64,000 nucleotides of DNA from Pedobacter sp. ISL-64 (GCF_018613605.1 NZ_JAGGPU010000021.1:1-64000), one strand, 5' to 3'; counted from the stretch's first letter, positions 1 through 8,917 are shown. The notes: generated by a model from the sequence alone, not told the origin. Numbers and translations are program-made.

Positions 1-36
1 TTAACAAATTAATCAATCGATTGATTAATTTGTTAA
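1..36. repeat. Perfect 36-bp palindrome
   Basis: The first 36 bases are a perfect inverted repeat with no loop, centred on the ATCGAT at 16-21, and AT-rich. It lies 26 bases before the universal stress gene. It could be an operator for a large dimeric regulator, or the terminator stem of a gene left of the window. Because it starts at base 1, it may extend further. Confidence 0.85.
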
Positions 37-61
37 CGTAAAAAATGTTAAATTTAATCAT

Positions 62-892
62 ATGAGCACATACCTTGTACCAGTAGATTTTTCGAACACA
101 GCAGATCACGCAGCCCAATATGCCGCCAGGCTGAGTTTTGCGATGACGAACTCAAAAATTATACTGCTTAATGCCTATTATGTTTCAGAATACGAAAGCA
201 TTTTACCAACACCCGATTTAATTATTACCACGGATGTTCATATCGCGGATGAAATTACGAGAAGGTTCGAAGCACTGGAAAAACTTAAGGTAAAAATGCT
301 CGGGATCAATCCCAATGCTGAAATAGAAATTTACCTCACTAGAGAAACACTCCTGCGTTCTATCATCGATCGGGTAAATAGGGAAGAGATCGAACTCATT
401 ATTATCGGTAGTAACGGTAAAAAAGCGAAAGACGAAAGTGATATCGGCTCTAATGCGATCAAAATTTCTAAATCAAGCCCGGTTCCGGTTTTGGTTGTTC
501 CGCCTAAGGCCGATTATCAATCAATCCGTAAAGCCATTTTGGCCTGCGATTTTAAAAAGGTTAAAGAGGTGATTCCCATGCACGCACTTAAAAATATTTT
601 AAGCAAACATGCTTTAGAACTTTTGGTGCTTAATATTAATTCTGGCCATGTAATTGATTCGCAGGAAGAACACTTTTTGCAAGAAATGCTCAAAGATTTT
701 TCTCCCGCTTATCACTATGCTGATCATCCTGATACGATTAAAGGAATAGTAAAATTTGCTAAAAGTGAAGAAGCGCAGCTGATTATCGCATTGCCCAAAA
801 AATATAGTTTTTTCGAAAGCTTGTTGCATGAAAGTGTATCTCAAAAATTGACTATTAAATCGCATGTGCCCGTGTTATTGTTGAAAGATTAA
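62..892 (+). CDS. Tandem-domain universal stress protein (UspA family)
   Basis: A 276-residue cytoplasmic protein made of two Usp folds, about 1-147 and 148-276. The first repeat carries a recognisable UspA nucleotide-loop pattern: IIGSNGKK, then GS and PVPVLVVPP near residues 114-147. The second repeat is more diverged but ends in the typical PVLLL strand. Tandem Usp proteins of about 280 residues are common in Bacteroidota and usually bind ATP or respond to starvation; the trigger is not evident here. The ATG follows a long palindrome directly. A second, single-domain Usp lies at 13723-14175 on the other strand. Confidence 0.9.
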   Translation: MSTYLVPVDFSNTADHAAQYAARLSFAMTNSKIILLNAYYVSEYESILPTPDLIITTDVHIADEITRRFEALEKLKVKMLGINPNAEIEIYLTRETLLRSIIDRVNREEIELIIIGSNGKKAKDESDIGSNAIKISKSSPVPVLVVPPKADYQSIRKAILACDFKKVKEVIPMHALKNILSKHALELLVLNINSGHVIDSQEEHFLQEMLKDFSPAYHYADHPDTIKGIVKFAKSEEAQLIIALPKKYSFFESLLHESVSQKLTIKSHVPVLLLKD

Positions 893-996
893 TATATTGG
901 AATTTGCAACAGCTAAGTTACATACGACGCGTTAAACTTTTATTTTCTTTTGCACTCCAACTAGCTCAATTTTCAACCAAAAACAACAAAAACAAC

Positions 997-1386
997 ATGA
1001 AAAAATTAATGATGATTTGCGGATTAATGCTAGGTATAGCTGGTTTCGCTAACGCGCAACAAGGTGGTGGGCAAGGCAGAATGATGATGAAACCTGAAGA
1101 AAGAGTAAAACAGTTAGACGAAAAATTAAAGTTATCTGATGATCAAAAAACAAAGTTAACCACTGTTTTTACTGAGCAGGCAGAAACCATGAAAAAAATG
1201 CGTGAAGAAATGCAAGGTGGTGGCGATCGAGATGCAATGAGAGAGAAAATGCAAAAAATGCGTGCTGATAATGATGCAAAAGTAACTGCAGTATTAACAG
1301 ACGATCAGAAAAAAACTTACGAAGCTTGGCAAAAAGAGCAACGTGCTGAAATGGAAAAACGTAGACAAGGTGGTGGAAATAACTAA
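997..1386 (+). CDS. Small secreted Spy/CpxP-like protein
   Basis: A 129-residue protein when started at the ATG at 997, which opens a clear signal peptide (MKKLMMICGLMLGIAGFANA, then QQGGG). The open frame extends upstream to 904 but that part has no signal character. The mature part is Gly/Met/Lys/Glu-rich and helical, with the pattern 'KLKLSDDQKTKL...VLTDDQKKTYEAWQKE' repeated twice. This resembles the LTxxQ-type repeats of Spy/CpxP periplasmic chaperones. The tail is Gln/Gly/Asn-rich. Function as an envelope-stress chaperone is inferred from that pattern only. A strong terminator follows. Confidence 0.7.
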   Translation: MKKLMMICGLMLGIAGFANAQQGGGQGRMMMKPEERVKQLDEKLKLSDDQKTKLTTVFTEQAETMKKMREEMQGGGDRDAMREKMQKMRADNDAKVTAVLTDDQKKTYEAWQKEQRAEMEKRRQGGGNN

Positions 1387-1401
1387 TCTTGGTAAAATAT
1401 C

Positions 1402-1438
1402 AAATAAGAAAAGCGGCTTTATGTCGCTTTTCTTATTT
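1402..1438 (+). terminator. Rho-independent terminator after the Spy-like gene
   Basis: A 14-bp perfect stem (1402-1415 with 1425-1438) and a 9-base loop, AT-rich at its base so that it has T runs on both strands. It separates the Spy-like gene from maf, whose ATG is at 1456. Confidence 0.85.
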
Positions 1439-1455
1439 TAGCAGAAAAATAAAAT

Positions 1456-2022
1456 ATGCCTGCCAATTTCCCTCCCATTATTTTAGCATCTAAATCGCCA
1501 CGTAGACAAGAGCTTTTAACGCTTATGGGCTTAAATTTTAAAGTCGAACTAAAAGATGTAGACGAAAGCTACCCATCAGATTTATGCCCCGCAGAAATTG
1601 CCGTTTACATTTCAGAACAGAAAGCTAAGGCTTTTACTGCTAATGGTGAAATAGTGATTACAGCTGATACCATTGTAGCCTTAAACGGAGAAATTTTAGG
1701 TAAACCTGAAGATAGGGCGCATGCTCAAGAAATGTTAAAAAAGCTATCTGGAAGCAGGCATGAAGTTTTTACAGGTGTAACACTTGTTAAAGGCAATAAA
1801 ATTCATTCGTTTTACGATAGGACAGAGGTTTACTGTAAATCTGTTACAGCCGAGGAAATTGATTTCTACATTGATAATTATAAACCCTTTGATAAGGCCG
1901 GGAGTTATGGCGTGCAAGATTGGTGGGGTATCGTAGTGGTACAACGCATTGAGGGTTCTTATACTAACGTAATGGGCTTGCCAACAGAAAAGCTATATAA
2001 TGAACTGTTGAAGTTCTCCTAA
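1456..2022 (+). CDS. maf: Maf family nucleoside triphosphate pyrophosphatase
   Basis: A 188-residue protein of the usual Maf length. The N-terminal motif ASKSPRRQELL (about 11-21) is the Maf signature. The ADTIVAL strand near residue 72 holds the catalytic Asp, and DKAGSYGVQ near 146 is the conserved C-terminal loop. Maf proteins hydrolyse dTTP, UTP or modified nucleotides to monophosphates and PPi, and can affect septum formation when overproduced. The SYGVQ loop fits the dTTP/UTP (YhdE-like) branch, but the substrate is not certain. It stands alone behind a terminator. Confidence 0.93.
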   Translation: MPANFPPIILASKSPRRQELLTLMGLNFKVELKDVDESYPSDLCPAEIAVYISEQKAKAFTANGEIVITADTIVALNGEILGKPEDRAHAQEMLKKLSGSRHEVFTGVTLVKGNKIHSFYDRTEVYCKSVTAEEIDFYIDNYKPFDKAGSYGVQDWWGIVVVQRIEGSYTNVMGLPTEKLYNELLKFS

Positions 2023-2116
2023 AAAAATAATCAACATCATTTATTGAGGTTATTTATGGAAAATAACTGAGTCATTCATCATCTGTTTCAAATGCCTAAC
2101 CCAAAATATAGCCATT

Positions 2117-3595
2117 ATGAAACAGATATTTATCTTATTTATTTCTATTTGTTCAATTAACTGCTTTGCCCAAAATGAATTTGGTAAACAAAGTAATGAA
2201 CTTATTTATTCAGATCAGACTGTAAAACAACTAAAGTTTATCGTTGATTCACTAAATCTTAAATTTAAGTCTTGTGATCTTAATAAAATTTATAAAGCCA
2301 AATCTCAGACAATAGGCAACTATATTTCTCTTTCTGGTAAACAGGCAGAAGCAGCAAAAAGAGATCTTGATGCAAATATTTCATTTGATAATTTTATTGA
2401 AAAATATCCTGCTTCTGAAAAGCAAAAAGATTTGCTGGTTGTGAGATTTAAATACAAGAATTATAAAGATGTACCGGTATTAGAATTCAATAGTGTCGAA
2501 TTGAATGGTAAATACAATCATCGTATCACTTTCACTGGTGATTATATCAAATATGAAGAACCGTTAAAACAGTCATGGGTTATAAATTACGAATCTGGTT
2601 CCAAATCTAATGAAGCGTTTCTAAATGCCTTCTACATCAAAGATTCATTTAAACAAAACCCACTTCCTGCAATTTATGCCAAAATGATTCAATATTCAGA
2701 TTGTATGGTAGATACTTCCACTCAGGTGTTTTTTCAGAAAGCAGCAAAAACAGGTGTAAGGTTTTCTAATAAAAAGCAAAAAAAAATGGAGGAATTAGAA
2801 AATTATATTGCTCAAAAAACATTGAGACCTGCCTATAATAAAGGTGAAGATGATGAGGTTTTTTATAAAAAAGTGGAAGAGTGGAGAATAATTAGAGGAA
2901 TAAAAATAGATAGTTTGTATAAAAAGGACTCATACTTTGTTTTGCTCTTTAATGAAGCAGTGAAAGAAGCAATGGAAAATGGTGGAGGAGACGATGATTT
3001 TGAGGAACTGGTAGGATTGTATTATGCTAAGAAAACAGCGCTTGAATTAAAACGGAACAGAATTGTAGTTGGCGGATGCAGTATGGATGATAGTCCTAGG
3101 ATCCATGCAATGAATATAGCAAAACTATCTGCCGAAACCGCTAACTGGGAAATTTTTCTACGTTCCCATCTGGATATCATGAACGATAGATTTGATCGGA
3201 TGAGTGATGGCAGTTACGCACAATCAGGACGGAAGACTTATATCAAAGAATTAGAAGTTTTAGATATAAATGTTTTAGACCTACTATTGGGGATCAGTTT
3301 AAGGGTAGAAAATGCAAGTAATAACCATTATTACGGTAATATTGGTAGACTTGGCAGGGCACTAGCTGAAACAAAAAATGCAAGTTTAATTGAAGAGAAG
3401 ATGTTGAATATGATCATCGATCATGATTTGGACGATTACAATCGGATACTGATTTACTATTTGTTCTTAAACTACAATTACAATTTAAGCGACAAAGAGA
3501 TTCAAAGCGATAATGTTGAAAAGCTAAATAAAGCAGTTAAAACTTTGCCTAATTATTTGGTCAGTAAGTTGGTTCCTGAAGAAAAAGGCAAATAA
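2117..3595 (+). CDS. Exported protein of unknown function
   Basis: A 492-residue protein that I do not recognise. It starts with a clean type I signal peptide (MKQIFILFISICSINCFAQ), so it is probably periplasmic or outer-membrane associated. The mature part is Lys/Asp/Asn-rich, with no transmembrane helix and no catalytic motif I can name. The last 150 residues look helical, as in TPR- or DUF-type Bacteroidota proteins. The next gene starts 56 bases downstream and is also envelope-directed, so the two may be co-transcribed. Confidence 0.75.
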   Translation: MKQIFILFISICSINCFAQNEFGKQSNELIYSDQTVKQLKFIVDSLNLKFKSCDLNKIYKAKSQTIGNYISLSGKQAEAAKRDLDANISFDNFIEKYPASEKQKDLLVVRFKYKNYKDVPVLEFNSVELNGKYNHRITFTGDYIKYEEPLKQSWVINYESGSKSNEAFLNAFYIKDSFKQNPLPAIYAKMIQYSDCMVDTSTQVFFQKAAKTGVRFSNKKQKKMEELENYIAQKTLRPAYNKGEDDEVFYKKVEEWRIIRGIKIDSLYKKDSYFVLLFNEAVKEAMENGGGDDDFEELVGLYYAKKTALELKRNRIVVGGCSMDDSPRIHAMNIAKLSAETANWEIFLRSHLDIMNDRFDRMSDGSYAQSGRKTYIKELEVLDINVLDLLLGISLRVENASNNHYYGNIGRLGRALAETKNASLIEEKMLNMIIDHDLDDYNRILIYYLFLNYNYNLSDKEIQSDNVEKLNKAVKTLPNYLVSKLVPEEKGK

Positions 3596-3651
3596 CAGCC
3601 TTGGTGTTATGGAATTTTTCATGTGTTGTCATCATTTTTAAAACTACTACC

Positions 3652-4332
3652 ATGAAAAACAAAATTAACGAAGTTACCATAGCCGAGCCATGTTTGCAGA
3701 ACTGGGATGAAATGGATAAAGGAGAAGGCTCTAATTTCTGTAAAGCCTGCAGCAAGAATGTAATTGATTTCTCAGGTTATACCAATGCCGAAATCATCAG
3801 CGTATTGGCTGGCGCCAGTTCTTCTGTATGTGGCCGCCTAAGCAATACTCAATTAAATCAGCTTAACTACCATTTAGCTATTGTGCCAACAACAAATAGG
3901 AATTGGATGAAATATTTGGGCGTACTGGCTATAGGAGTAAGTGTTTTTACCCATAATGCGAGTGCCGTGTCCATTAAAAAATCTGTGGAGATTGTTCACG
4001 CAAAGGAAATTCATCAATTAAATAAAGCAGATGAACCAATAATTTTGAGAACATTTTATGGCTATATGTTCTTAAGGAATAATAAAGTGCCAATGGCCGG
4101 TTTAAAACTTAGGTTAAAAGGCACAAATATTACGGCTGTAACTGATAAAAATGGACGTTATGAATTCAAAATAGATGATAAACTAAATTGGAAATACAAT
4201 GAGCTAATTGCTGATGACAGCAATTATGTAGTATCATTTAGATTAGATGCAAAAACAGTTAAGCAAAAAGACTATTATCCTTACAGGGCAGAAGATACAA
4301 TTTTAGGTAAGATTGCGGTTTCATTCAAATAA
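3652..4332 (+). CDS. Membrane-anchored protein with Cys-rich N-terminus and carboxypeptidase-regulatory-like C-domain
   Basis: A 226-residue protein from the ATG at 3652; the frame is open back to 3601 but the 3652 start gives the conserved N-terminus. Residues about 12-36 contain 'CLQNWDEM...FCKACSKNVIDFS', a Cys pattern found at the start of many Bacteroidota proteins and possibly metal-binding. One transmembrane segment follows (about 86-102, WMKYLGVLAIGVSVFTHN). The C-terminal half has the 'P(M)AGLKLRLKGTNITAVTDKNGRYEFKI' beta-sandwich pattern of CarboxypepD_reg-like domains. The role is unknown; the fold suggests a cytoplasmic sensor joined to a periplasmic domain. Confidence 0.7.
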   Translation: MKNKINEVTIAEPCLQNWDEMDKGEGSNFCKACSKNVIDFSGYTNAEIISVLAGASSSVCGRLSNTQLNQLNYHLAIVPTTNRNWMKYLGVLAIGVSVFTHNASAVSIKKSVEIVHAKEIHQLNKADEPIILRTFYGYMFLRNNKVPMAGLKLRLKGTNITAVTDKNGRYEFKIDDKLNWKYNELIADDSNYVVSFRLDAKTVKQKDYYPYRAEDTILGKIAVSFK

Positions 4333-4368
4333 ACTTCTATTTATCAACCCTATTAAATAACTACTATT

Positions 4369-5283
4369 TTATAATTTACTGGCCAAAACACCCATTTTCA
4401 AATCATAGGTAGAGAGTGTTAACCGGTTTATTTTTGCTCTGCCCAATACATAGTTGGTAATTAGGGCCGCAATCACAATCATATCTATCCTTAAAGGGAT
4501 CATTCCTGGCATTTCGGCCCGTTCTTTATGCGTAGCATTGAGTAGTTTGATCGAAGTTGCAATGTAGTCGTCGAAATTGAATGCGAAGGTTTTGACCGTA
4601 TTAATATCTGCTTTTAAGTTGTTTTTTCTAATAATGAGCTCGGCAAATGTTTCGAATGCTCCGGCAGATCCGATTAAAATTTCAGGGCGGTATTTTTCAC
4701 AGATATCAAAAAGATCGCCCAGTTGATTTTGAATGTGAAATAAAATGGCATTCTTCTCCTCGTCGGCTATGGGATCTGATTTGAAGAACTGTTGCATTAA
4801 ACGCGCTGCCCCAATGTTATAACTTTTCTTCCAGATCAGTTTTTCGGGATCGCACAGGATAAATTCTACACTGCCACCACCGATATCTATAATCAAAGAT
4901 ATCTCTTTAATTGCGCCGCTCAGTTTTACACCTTGGTAAATTAATTCAGCCTCTTCGTCACCGCTAATCGTTTCGATGCTTATTCCGGTTCTTTCTTTTA
5001 CAGCATCAACAAAATCTTGCCCGTTTTCTGCGCTTCTAACTGCCGAAGTGGCCATAGCCCTTACCTCACTAACCTGATATTCAGCAATTGTATGGCTAAA
5101 CGTTTCAAGGCAGTTCACACCTCTTTCAAAGGCTGCAGGAATAATAATATTATCGTTAATTCTTCCTTCGCCCAATTTAACAGGCACATTGGTTTTGTAT
5201 AAAATTTCCGGCTGGTTTGCCTTTGTTTCAGCAATAAGTAAATGGAAGGTGTTCGTACCCAGGTCGATAACTGCAATGCGCAT
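4369..5283 (-). CDS. Ppx/GppA family phosphatase
   Basis: A 304-residue protein with the ASKHA nucleotide-binding motifs of exopolyphosphatase/guanosine pentaphosphatase: DLGTNTFHLLIA at 6-17 (phosphate 1) and DIGGGSVEFIL near 141-151 (phosphate 2). It is the short form without the C-terminal HD domain of E. coli Ppx, as is common in Bacteroidota. It should remove terminal phosphates from polyphosphate or convert pppGpp to ppGpp; sequence alone does not separate the two. It converges on the gene ending at 4332 with 36 bases between. Confidence 0.9.
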   Translation of the reverse strand: MRIAVIDLGTNTFHLLIAETKANQPEILYKTNVPVKLGEGRINDNIIIPAAFERGVNCLETFSHTIAEYQVSEVRAMATSAVRSAENGQDFVDAVKERTGISIETISGDEEAELIYQGVKLSGAIKEISLIIDIGGGSVEFILCDPEKLIWKKSYNIGAARLMQQFFKSDPIADEEKNAILFHIQNQLGDLFDICEKYRPEILIGSAGAFETFAELIIRKNNLKADINTVKTFAFNFDDYIATSIKLLNATHKERAEMPGMIPLRIDMIVIAALITNYVLGRAKINRLTLSTYDLKMGVLASKL

Positions 5284-5641
5284 AGTTTATATTTTTGTGT
5301 TTTGGAAAGCTTTGCAGTGGTTCTTTGGTAACTGTTTCCTGCTATCCATTAAATTTCGTTATTGTGAGTGCTAAATTAAGGGTAGTAGAGCGAAATACCA
5401 TCGCCATCAGGTTTTTTTAGTTCGGGTTTGTGTTTTTTGCCAAATAGTAAGGCGCTTAGGTTTCCCCCATAAATCGTAGTAGTAGCCACTGTTAATAAAC
5501 GGGATAGCAGCGGCAGCCTCAGATTTAAGCACTATTTTTTGCTTTTTTTTATGGTGTGCTTGCTTGTTTCACAGGTTTTCATCTAAGCTATAGCGTATAG
5601 CCCGACTAACTTTAATATGTGCACTAAATTGCTTTCCAAAC
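5284..5641. other. 358-base gap with no intact gene
   Basis: The gap between the Ppx/GppA gene and the DUF72 gene. It holds a short minus-strand coding-like stretch (listed separately at 5376-5531). I see no clear promoter box, RNA gene or strong hairpin in the rest. Confidence 0.5.
5376..5531 (-). pseudogene. Coding-like remnant or very small gene
   Basis: On the minus strand an open stretch of 51 codons ends at a TAA at 5376-5378 and begins just after an in-frame TAG at 5532-5534. It reads like protein (TIYGGNLSALLFGKKHKPEL, then KKPDGDGISLYYP) but has no ATG. A GTG at 5489-5487 would give 37 residues. It is either a tiny gene with a GTG start or the C-terminal remnant of a lost gene. No family recognised. 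Confidence 0.35.
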
Positions 5642-6358
5642 CTATTTTACTAAATCTTGTAATTGTTTTGCATTATGCAATGCCCCAACTCCCCAGGTAT
5701 TGTTAAAATAAACAAATACCTCACTAACATCATCTTTAATCTGATTTTTGAAAGCTTTAATAACATTGATATCGTATTCTGATTTGTAAAGCACAGGTTT
5801 CCCGTGAAAACGGTAATAAACGGTTGATGTATTCTGGATCACCTCATCAGGTAAGGAAGAAGGATAGCTTTGACCGCTAAATATGATGTTGTTTTGAGCG
5901 AGGTTTTTATAAATTTCTTCATCAAACCAACTGATGTGACGAAACTCTACCACATTTTTAAAATCAGATCTTAAATTTTCGATCAACAGATTTAACCGTT
6001 CTACACTATAATCGAACTTTGGTGGAAACTGAAACAATACACAGCCCAATTTCTCTTTTAACCCGATTTGAATGGCCTCGTAAAAATCGTTTATGAGTTG
6101 CTCGCATTCATTGAACTGTTTGTAATGTGTAATTAACCGTGGTGCCTTGACCGTAAATAAAAAATCATCCGGACTTTCATCGTACCATTTATCGAACGAT
6201 TTTTGAGTTGGCATTTTATAAAAGGTAGAATTGATCTCTATTGTATTAAAATGTTTGCAATAATATTTAAACCAATCTTTTTGTACCAAACCTTTTGGGT
6301 AGAAAATCTCTTTCCATTCGCGATAATAGAAGCCTGAGCAACCAATTCTCCATTTCAT
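5642..6358 (-). CDS. DUF72 family protein (YecE-like)
   Basis: A 238-residue TIM-barrel-type protein of the DUF72/YecE family. Seen: IGCSGFYYREWKE at 5-17, HFNTIEINSTFYKMP near 36-50, FTVKAPRLITH near 68-78, FQFPPKF near 108-114 and VVEFRHISWFD near 135-145. These are the family's conserved strand ends. The biochemical function of the family is not established. The length matches the usual 230-260 residues. It stands alone between gaps. Confidence 0.92.
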   Translation of the reverse strand: MKWRIGCSGFYYREWKEIFYPKGLVQKDWFKYYCKHFNTIEINSTFYKMPTQKSFDKWYDESPDDFLFTVKAPRLITHYKQFNECEQLINDFYEAIQIGLKEKLGCVLFQFPPKFDYSVERLNLLIENLRSDFKNVVEFRHISWFDEEIYKNLAQNNIIFSGQSYPSSLPDEVIQNTSTVYYRFHGKPVLYKSEYDINVIKAFKNQIKDDVSEVFVYFNNTWGVGALHNAKQLQDLVK

Positions 6359-6391
6359 GTATAGAAAACAGGTTGTAGAGGGAAAGGTTTA

Positions 6392-6688
6392 CTATCCGTT
6401 ATAGATTGCGGCGAAAATAATCAATGTGATACCAATGTAGCCAGATAGCTTTAAATAAATATTACTTTTCTTATTTAGAAATCCTAATGTCACCATCGTT
6501 AATAAATAAAGGATTGAGAGTGTTAAAAATCCGGTAAATGGTGATTGATGGTTTTTTAATTGCGACTCATTTTTTGTCGACACAAAGAAAACCTCAATTA
6601 AGACTGGTGAAATCCAACCGATTAAATACAATGCAAATATTACTGATGCTATTGGGTACTTTCTGAAAGCGGTAGTGAGTTCGTCCAT
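6392..6688 (-). CDS. Small three-helix membrane protein, unknown
   Basis: A 98-residue hydrophobic protein with three predicted transmembrane segments (about 11-36, 49-71 and 80-97) and short polar linkers. No family recognised. It ends 33 bases before the DUF72 gene on the same strand, so it may be transcribed with it. Confidence 0.6.
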   Translation of the reverse strand: MDELTTAFRKYPIASVIFALYLIGWISPVLIEVFFVSTKNESQLKNHQSPFTGFLTLSILYLLTMVTLGFLNKKSNIYLKLSGYIGITLIIFAAIYNG

Positions 6689-6753
6689 ATTTTGAAATTA
6701 ATACCGGTTTTATTGATATGGTAACCCCAAAAACAAACTAAAATACCAGTGGT

Positions 6754-6838
6754 GTCAGATGTTACCATCTGATACGGCGAAAAATCAATTATCCAAGTTT
6801 ATGGTATAGTTCTAATAGTCAGATGGTAACATCTGACT
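6754..6838. repeat. Pair of 19-bp inverted repeats, each a mini-hairpin
   Basis: GTCAGATGTTACCATCTGA at 6754-6772 is exactly the reverse complement of 6820-6838; 47 bases separate the arms. Each arm is also an imperfect palindrome (CAGATG...CATCTG, 4-base loop), so the unit can fold as one long hairpin or two small ones. This is typical of dispersed intergenic repeats. The same motif was not noticed elsewhere in the window. Confidence 0.8.
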
Positions 6839-6982
6839 TCACTAAAATAATGCATGCTTAGCTGATCTCAGGTGACTGAGGTGGTCAATATTTTATGGGA
6901 AAGAATTTACGGTTATAAATGAATGATCGATTGGCTAATAGTTGTAAACTTGGGATTTATACGATGAAGCATTATAAAACAA

Positions 6983-7011
6983 AAAAACCGATGCTTGCGA
7001 CATCGGTTTTT
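6983..7011 (-). terminator. dnaJ terminator
   Basis: An 11-bp perfect stem (6983-6993/7001-7011) with a 7-base loop lies 19 bases beyond the dnaJ stop codon. In the minus direction it ends in a T run. Confidence 0.85.
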
Positions 7012-7029
7012 CAATTTATATTTAATTAA

Positions 7030-8193
7030 TTACTCGAAGTATTCTTTCATTCTTTCGAAGAAACTCTTATCATTTTTACCCGGTTGAGGCTTAAAGTTAG
7101 GCGATTCACGTAATTTCTCTAAAGCATCACGTTCGTCGCTACTTAAAGCTTTTGGTGTCCAGATGTTGATGTGGATAATCTCATCACCTCTATGGTAAGA
7201 ATTCACTTCTGGTAAACCTTTACCTTTTAAGCGCAATAATTTTCCGCTTTGGGTACCTGGTTCGATTTTTATTTTTGCTTTACCATCAATAGTTGGTACT
7301 TCAATGCTCATCCCTAAAGCAGCATCAACAAAACTTAAGTGTAAATCATATACAATGTTATTGCCTTCACGTTTAAGTGTTTCGTGTGGGGTTTCTTCAA
7401 TTAAGATAATTAAATCGCCTGGAATACCGCCATTAGGTGCAGCATTTCCTTTTCCACTCATGCTTAACTGCATACCTTCACTTACGCCTGCAGGAATATT
7501 GATGGTAATGGTTTCTTCGCCACGTACAACACCATCTCCATGACAAACTGTACATTTAGAAGTAATTTGCTGGCCGCTACCGTTACAAGTAGGGCAGGTA
7601 GATGCCGTTTGCATCTGGCCCAAAATGGTATTGGTTACTCTACGCACCTGGCCGCTGCCACCGCAGGTACCACAGGTACTTACCGATGATTTATCTTTTG
7701 CGCCAGAGCCATCGCAGGTTTTACAAACGATTAGTTTATTAACCTTGATTTTCTTTTCTGCACCATGTGCAATTTCCTCTAGTGTTAATTTAACTTTTAT
7801 GCGCAGGTTAGAACCTTTGGCTACCCGACGGCCACCGCGTTGCTGGCCACCACCACCGCCACCAAAAAAGCTTTCGAAAGGATTGTGACCGCCAAATACA
7901 TCGCCGAAATTGCTAAAAATATCGTCCATGTTCATGCCGCCACCGCCGTAGCCACCGCCACTAGCGCCACCAACACCCGCATGACCGTATTGATCATAAC
8001 GTTGTTTTTTATCGGCACTGCTTAAAACTTCGTAAGCTTCGGCAGCTTCCTTAAATTTATCTTCAGCGGCTTTATCTCCTGGGTTTTTATCTGGATGATA
8101 TTTAATCGCCATCTTGCGATAAGCTTTCTTTATCTCATCAGCGGCTGCGCCCCTAGTTACGCCTAATACGTCGTAATAATCTCTTTTACTCAT
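7030..8193 (-). CDS. dnaJ: Chaperone protein DnaJ
   Basis: A 387-residue type I Hsp40. Order: J domain from MSKRDYYDVLGV with the HPD motif (YHPDKNPGD) near residue 33; Gly/Phe-rich linker; four CxxCxGxG zinc motifs (CKTCDGSG, CGTCGGSG, CPTCNGSG, CTVCHGDG); then the C-terminal substrate-binding domains. It stimulates DnaK ATPase and hands over unfolded clients. The ATG at 8193 is chosen because the J domain begins there; the open frame reaches 8253 but the extra 20 residues come from a repeat. grpE lies upstream on the same strand. No dnaK is in the window. Confidence 0.97.
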   Translation of the reverse strand: MSKRDYYDVLGVTRGAAADEIKKAYRKMAIKYHPDKNPGDKAAEDKFKEAAEAYEVLSSADKKQRYDQYGHAGVGGASGGGYGGGGMNMDDIFSNFGDVFGGHNPFESFFGGGGGGQQRGGRRVAKGSNLRIKVKLTLEEIAHGAEKKIKVNKLIVCKTCDGSGAKDKSSVSTCGTCGGSGQVRRVTNTILGQMQTASTCPTCNGSGQQITSKCTVCHGDGVVRGEETITINIPAGVSEGMQLSMSGKGNAAPNGGIPGDLIILIEETPHETLKREGNNIVYDLHLSFVDAALGMSIEVPTIDGKAKIKIEPGTQSGKLLRLKGKGLPEVNSYHRGDEIIHINIWTPKALSSDERDALEKLRESPNFKPQPGKNDKSFFERMKEYFE

Positions 8194-8209
8194 CTTCTTT
8201 ATAAAATGA

Positions 8210-8272
8210 TTGAATGATTGAGTGATTGAATGAGAGAATGTTAATTCAATCATTCAAAATTCAATCATTCAA
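8210..8272. repeat. Repeat-rich spacer between grpE and dnaJ
   Basis: ATTCAATCATTCAA occurs twice in tandem (8244-8257 and 8259-8272, 15-base period). Its near-complement TTGAATGATTGA lies at 8210-8221, so the transcript can form a hairpin just upstream of the dnaJ start. This AT-rich low-complexity sequence could tune dnaJ translation relative to grpE. Confidence 0.7.
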
Positions 8273-8282
8273 TAATTATTTT

Positions 8283-8864
8283 TTACGCTCCAACTACAAC
8301 TTTAGCAAAGCGGATTACATTATCATTTAAGGTATAACCTTTTTCAACTTCGTCTATCACTTTCCCTTTAAGATCATCGCTAGGAGCAGGGATATTGGTA
8401 ATTGCTTCGTGGAAATCGGTATTGAAAGGTTGACTGATGCTTTCTACATCTTTCAATCCTTTTTGTGCTAAAGTGTTTTTTAGCTTTGTGCTTACCAATA
8501 AAATGCCTTCTTTAACCGGGGCAACATCAGCAGCAGTTTCCATTGCTTTTAATGCACGGTCGAAATCATCTAAAACAGGTAAAAGCGAAACAATTACATC
8601 TTTACCAGCCGTTTGCAATAATTCTACGCGTTCTTTTTGTGTACGACGTTTATAATTATCGAACTCAGCGTATAAACGTAAATATTTGTCATTAAGTTGT
8701 TGAACTTCCGCTTGCAATTTTTCTTCTGCAGATAATTCGGGCGCCTGCTCAGCTTCAGCGATAGGAGCATCAGTATTCTCTACATTCTCAGCAGTATTTT
8801 CTGATGTATTTTCAGGATTCATTATATTTTCTTCTTTATCGTTATTTTTCTTCTTATTAAACAT
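8283..8864 (-). CDS. grpE: Nucleotide exchange factor GrpE
   Basis: A 193-residue protein. The first 55 residues are disordered and Asn/Glu-rich; then comes a long coiled coil (EEKLQAEVQQLNDKYLRLYAEFDNYKRRTQKE, about 50-80), and the compact beta domain with 'LLPVLDDFDRAL' and 'FNTDFHEAI'. GrpE dimers release ADP from DnaK. The N-terminus could start at 8864 or at an internal Met (MNPEN); both precede the conserved part. It is upstream of dnaJ in a two-gene unit. Confidence 0.95.
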   Translation of the reverse strand: MFNKKKNNDKEENIMNPENTSENTAENVENTDAPIAEAEQAPELSAEEKLQAEVQQLNDKYLRLYAEFDNYKRRTQKERVELLQTAGKDVIVSLLPVLDDFDRALKAMETAADVAPVKEGILLVSTKLKNTLAQKGLKDVESISQPFNTDFHEAITNIPAPSDDLKGKVIDEVEKGYTLNDNVIRFAKVVVGA

Positions 8865-8917
8865 AATACTGGGCTGAATTTTTTTGTGTTGATCTCAACT
8901 ATTTTGCCATAAACGGA

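Larger units (their letters stand above)
6689..7029. other. 341-base gap with a repeat pair and a terminator
   Basis: No gene seen. It contains the inverted repeat pair 6754-6772/6820-6838 and the dnaJ terminator at 6983-7011. Between them is AT-rich sequence without recognisable coding character. Confidence 0.6.

Noticed and set aside
904..996. Longer start for the Spy-like protein
   Set aside because: The extra 31 residues are not signal-like, while the ATG at 997 opens a perfect signal peptide.
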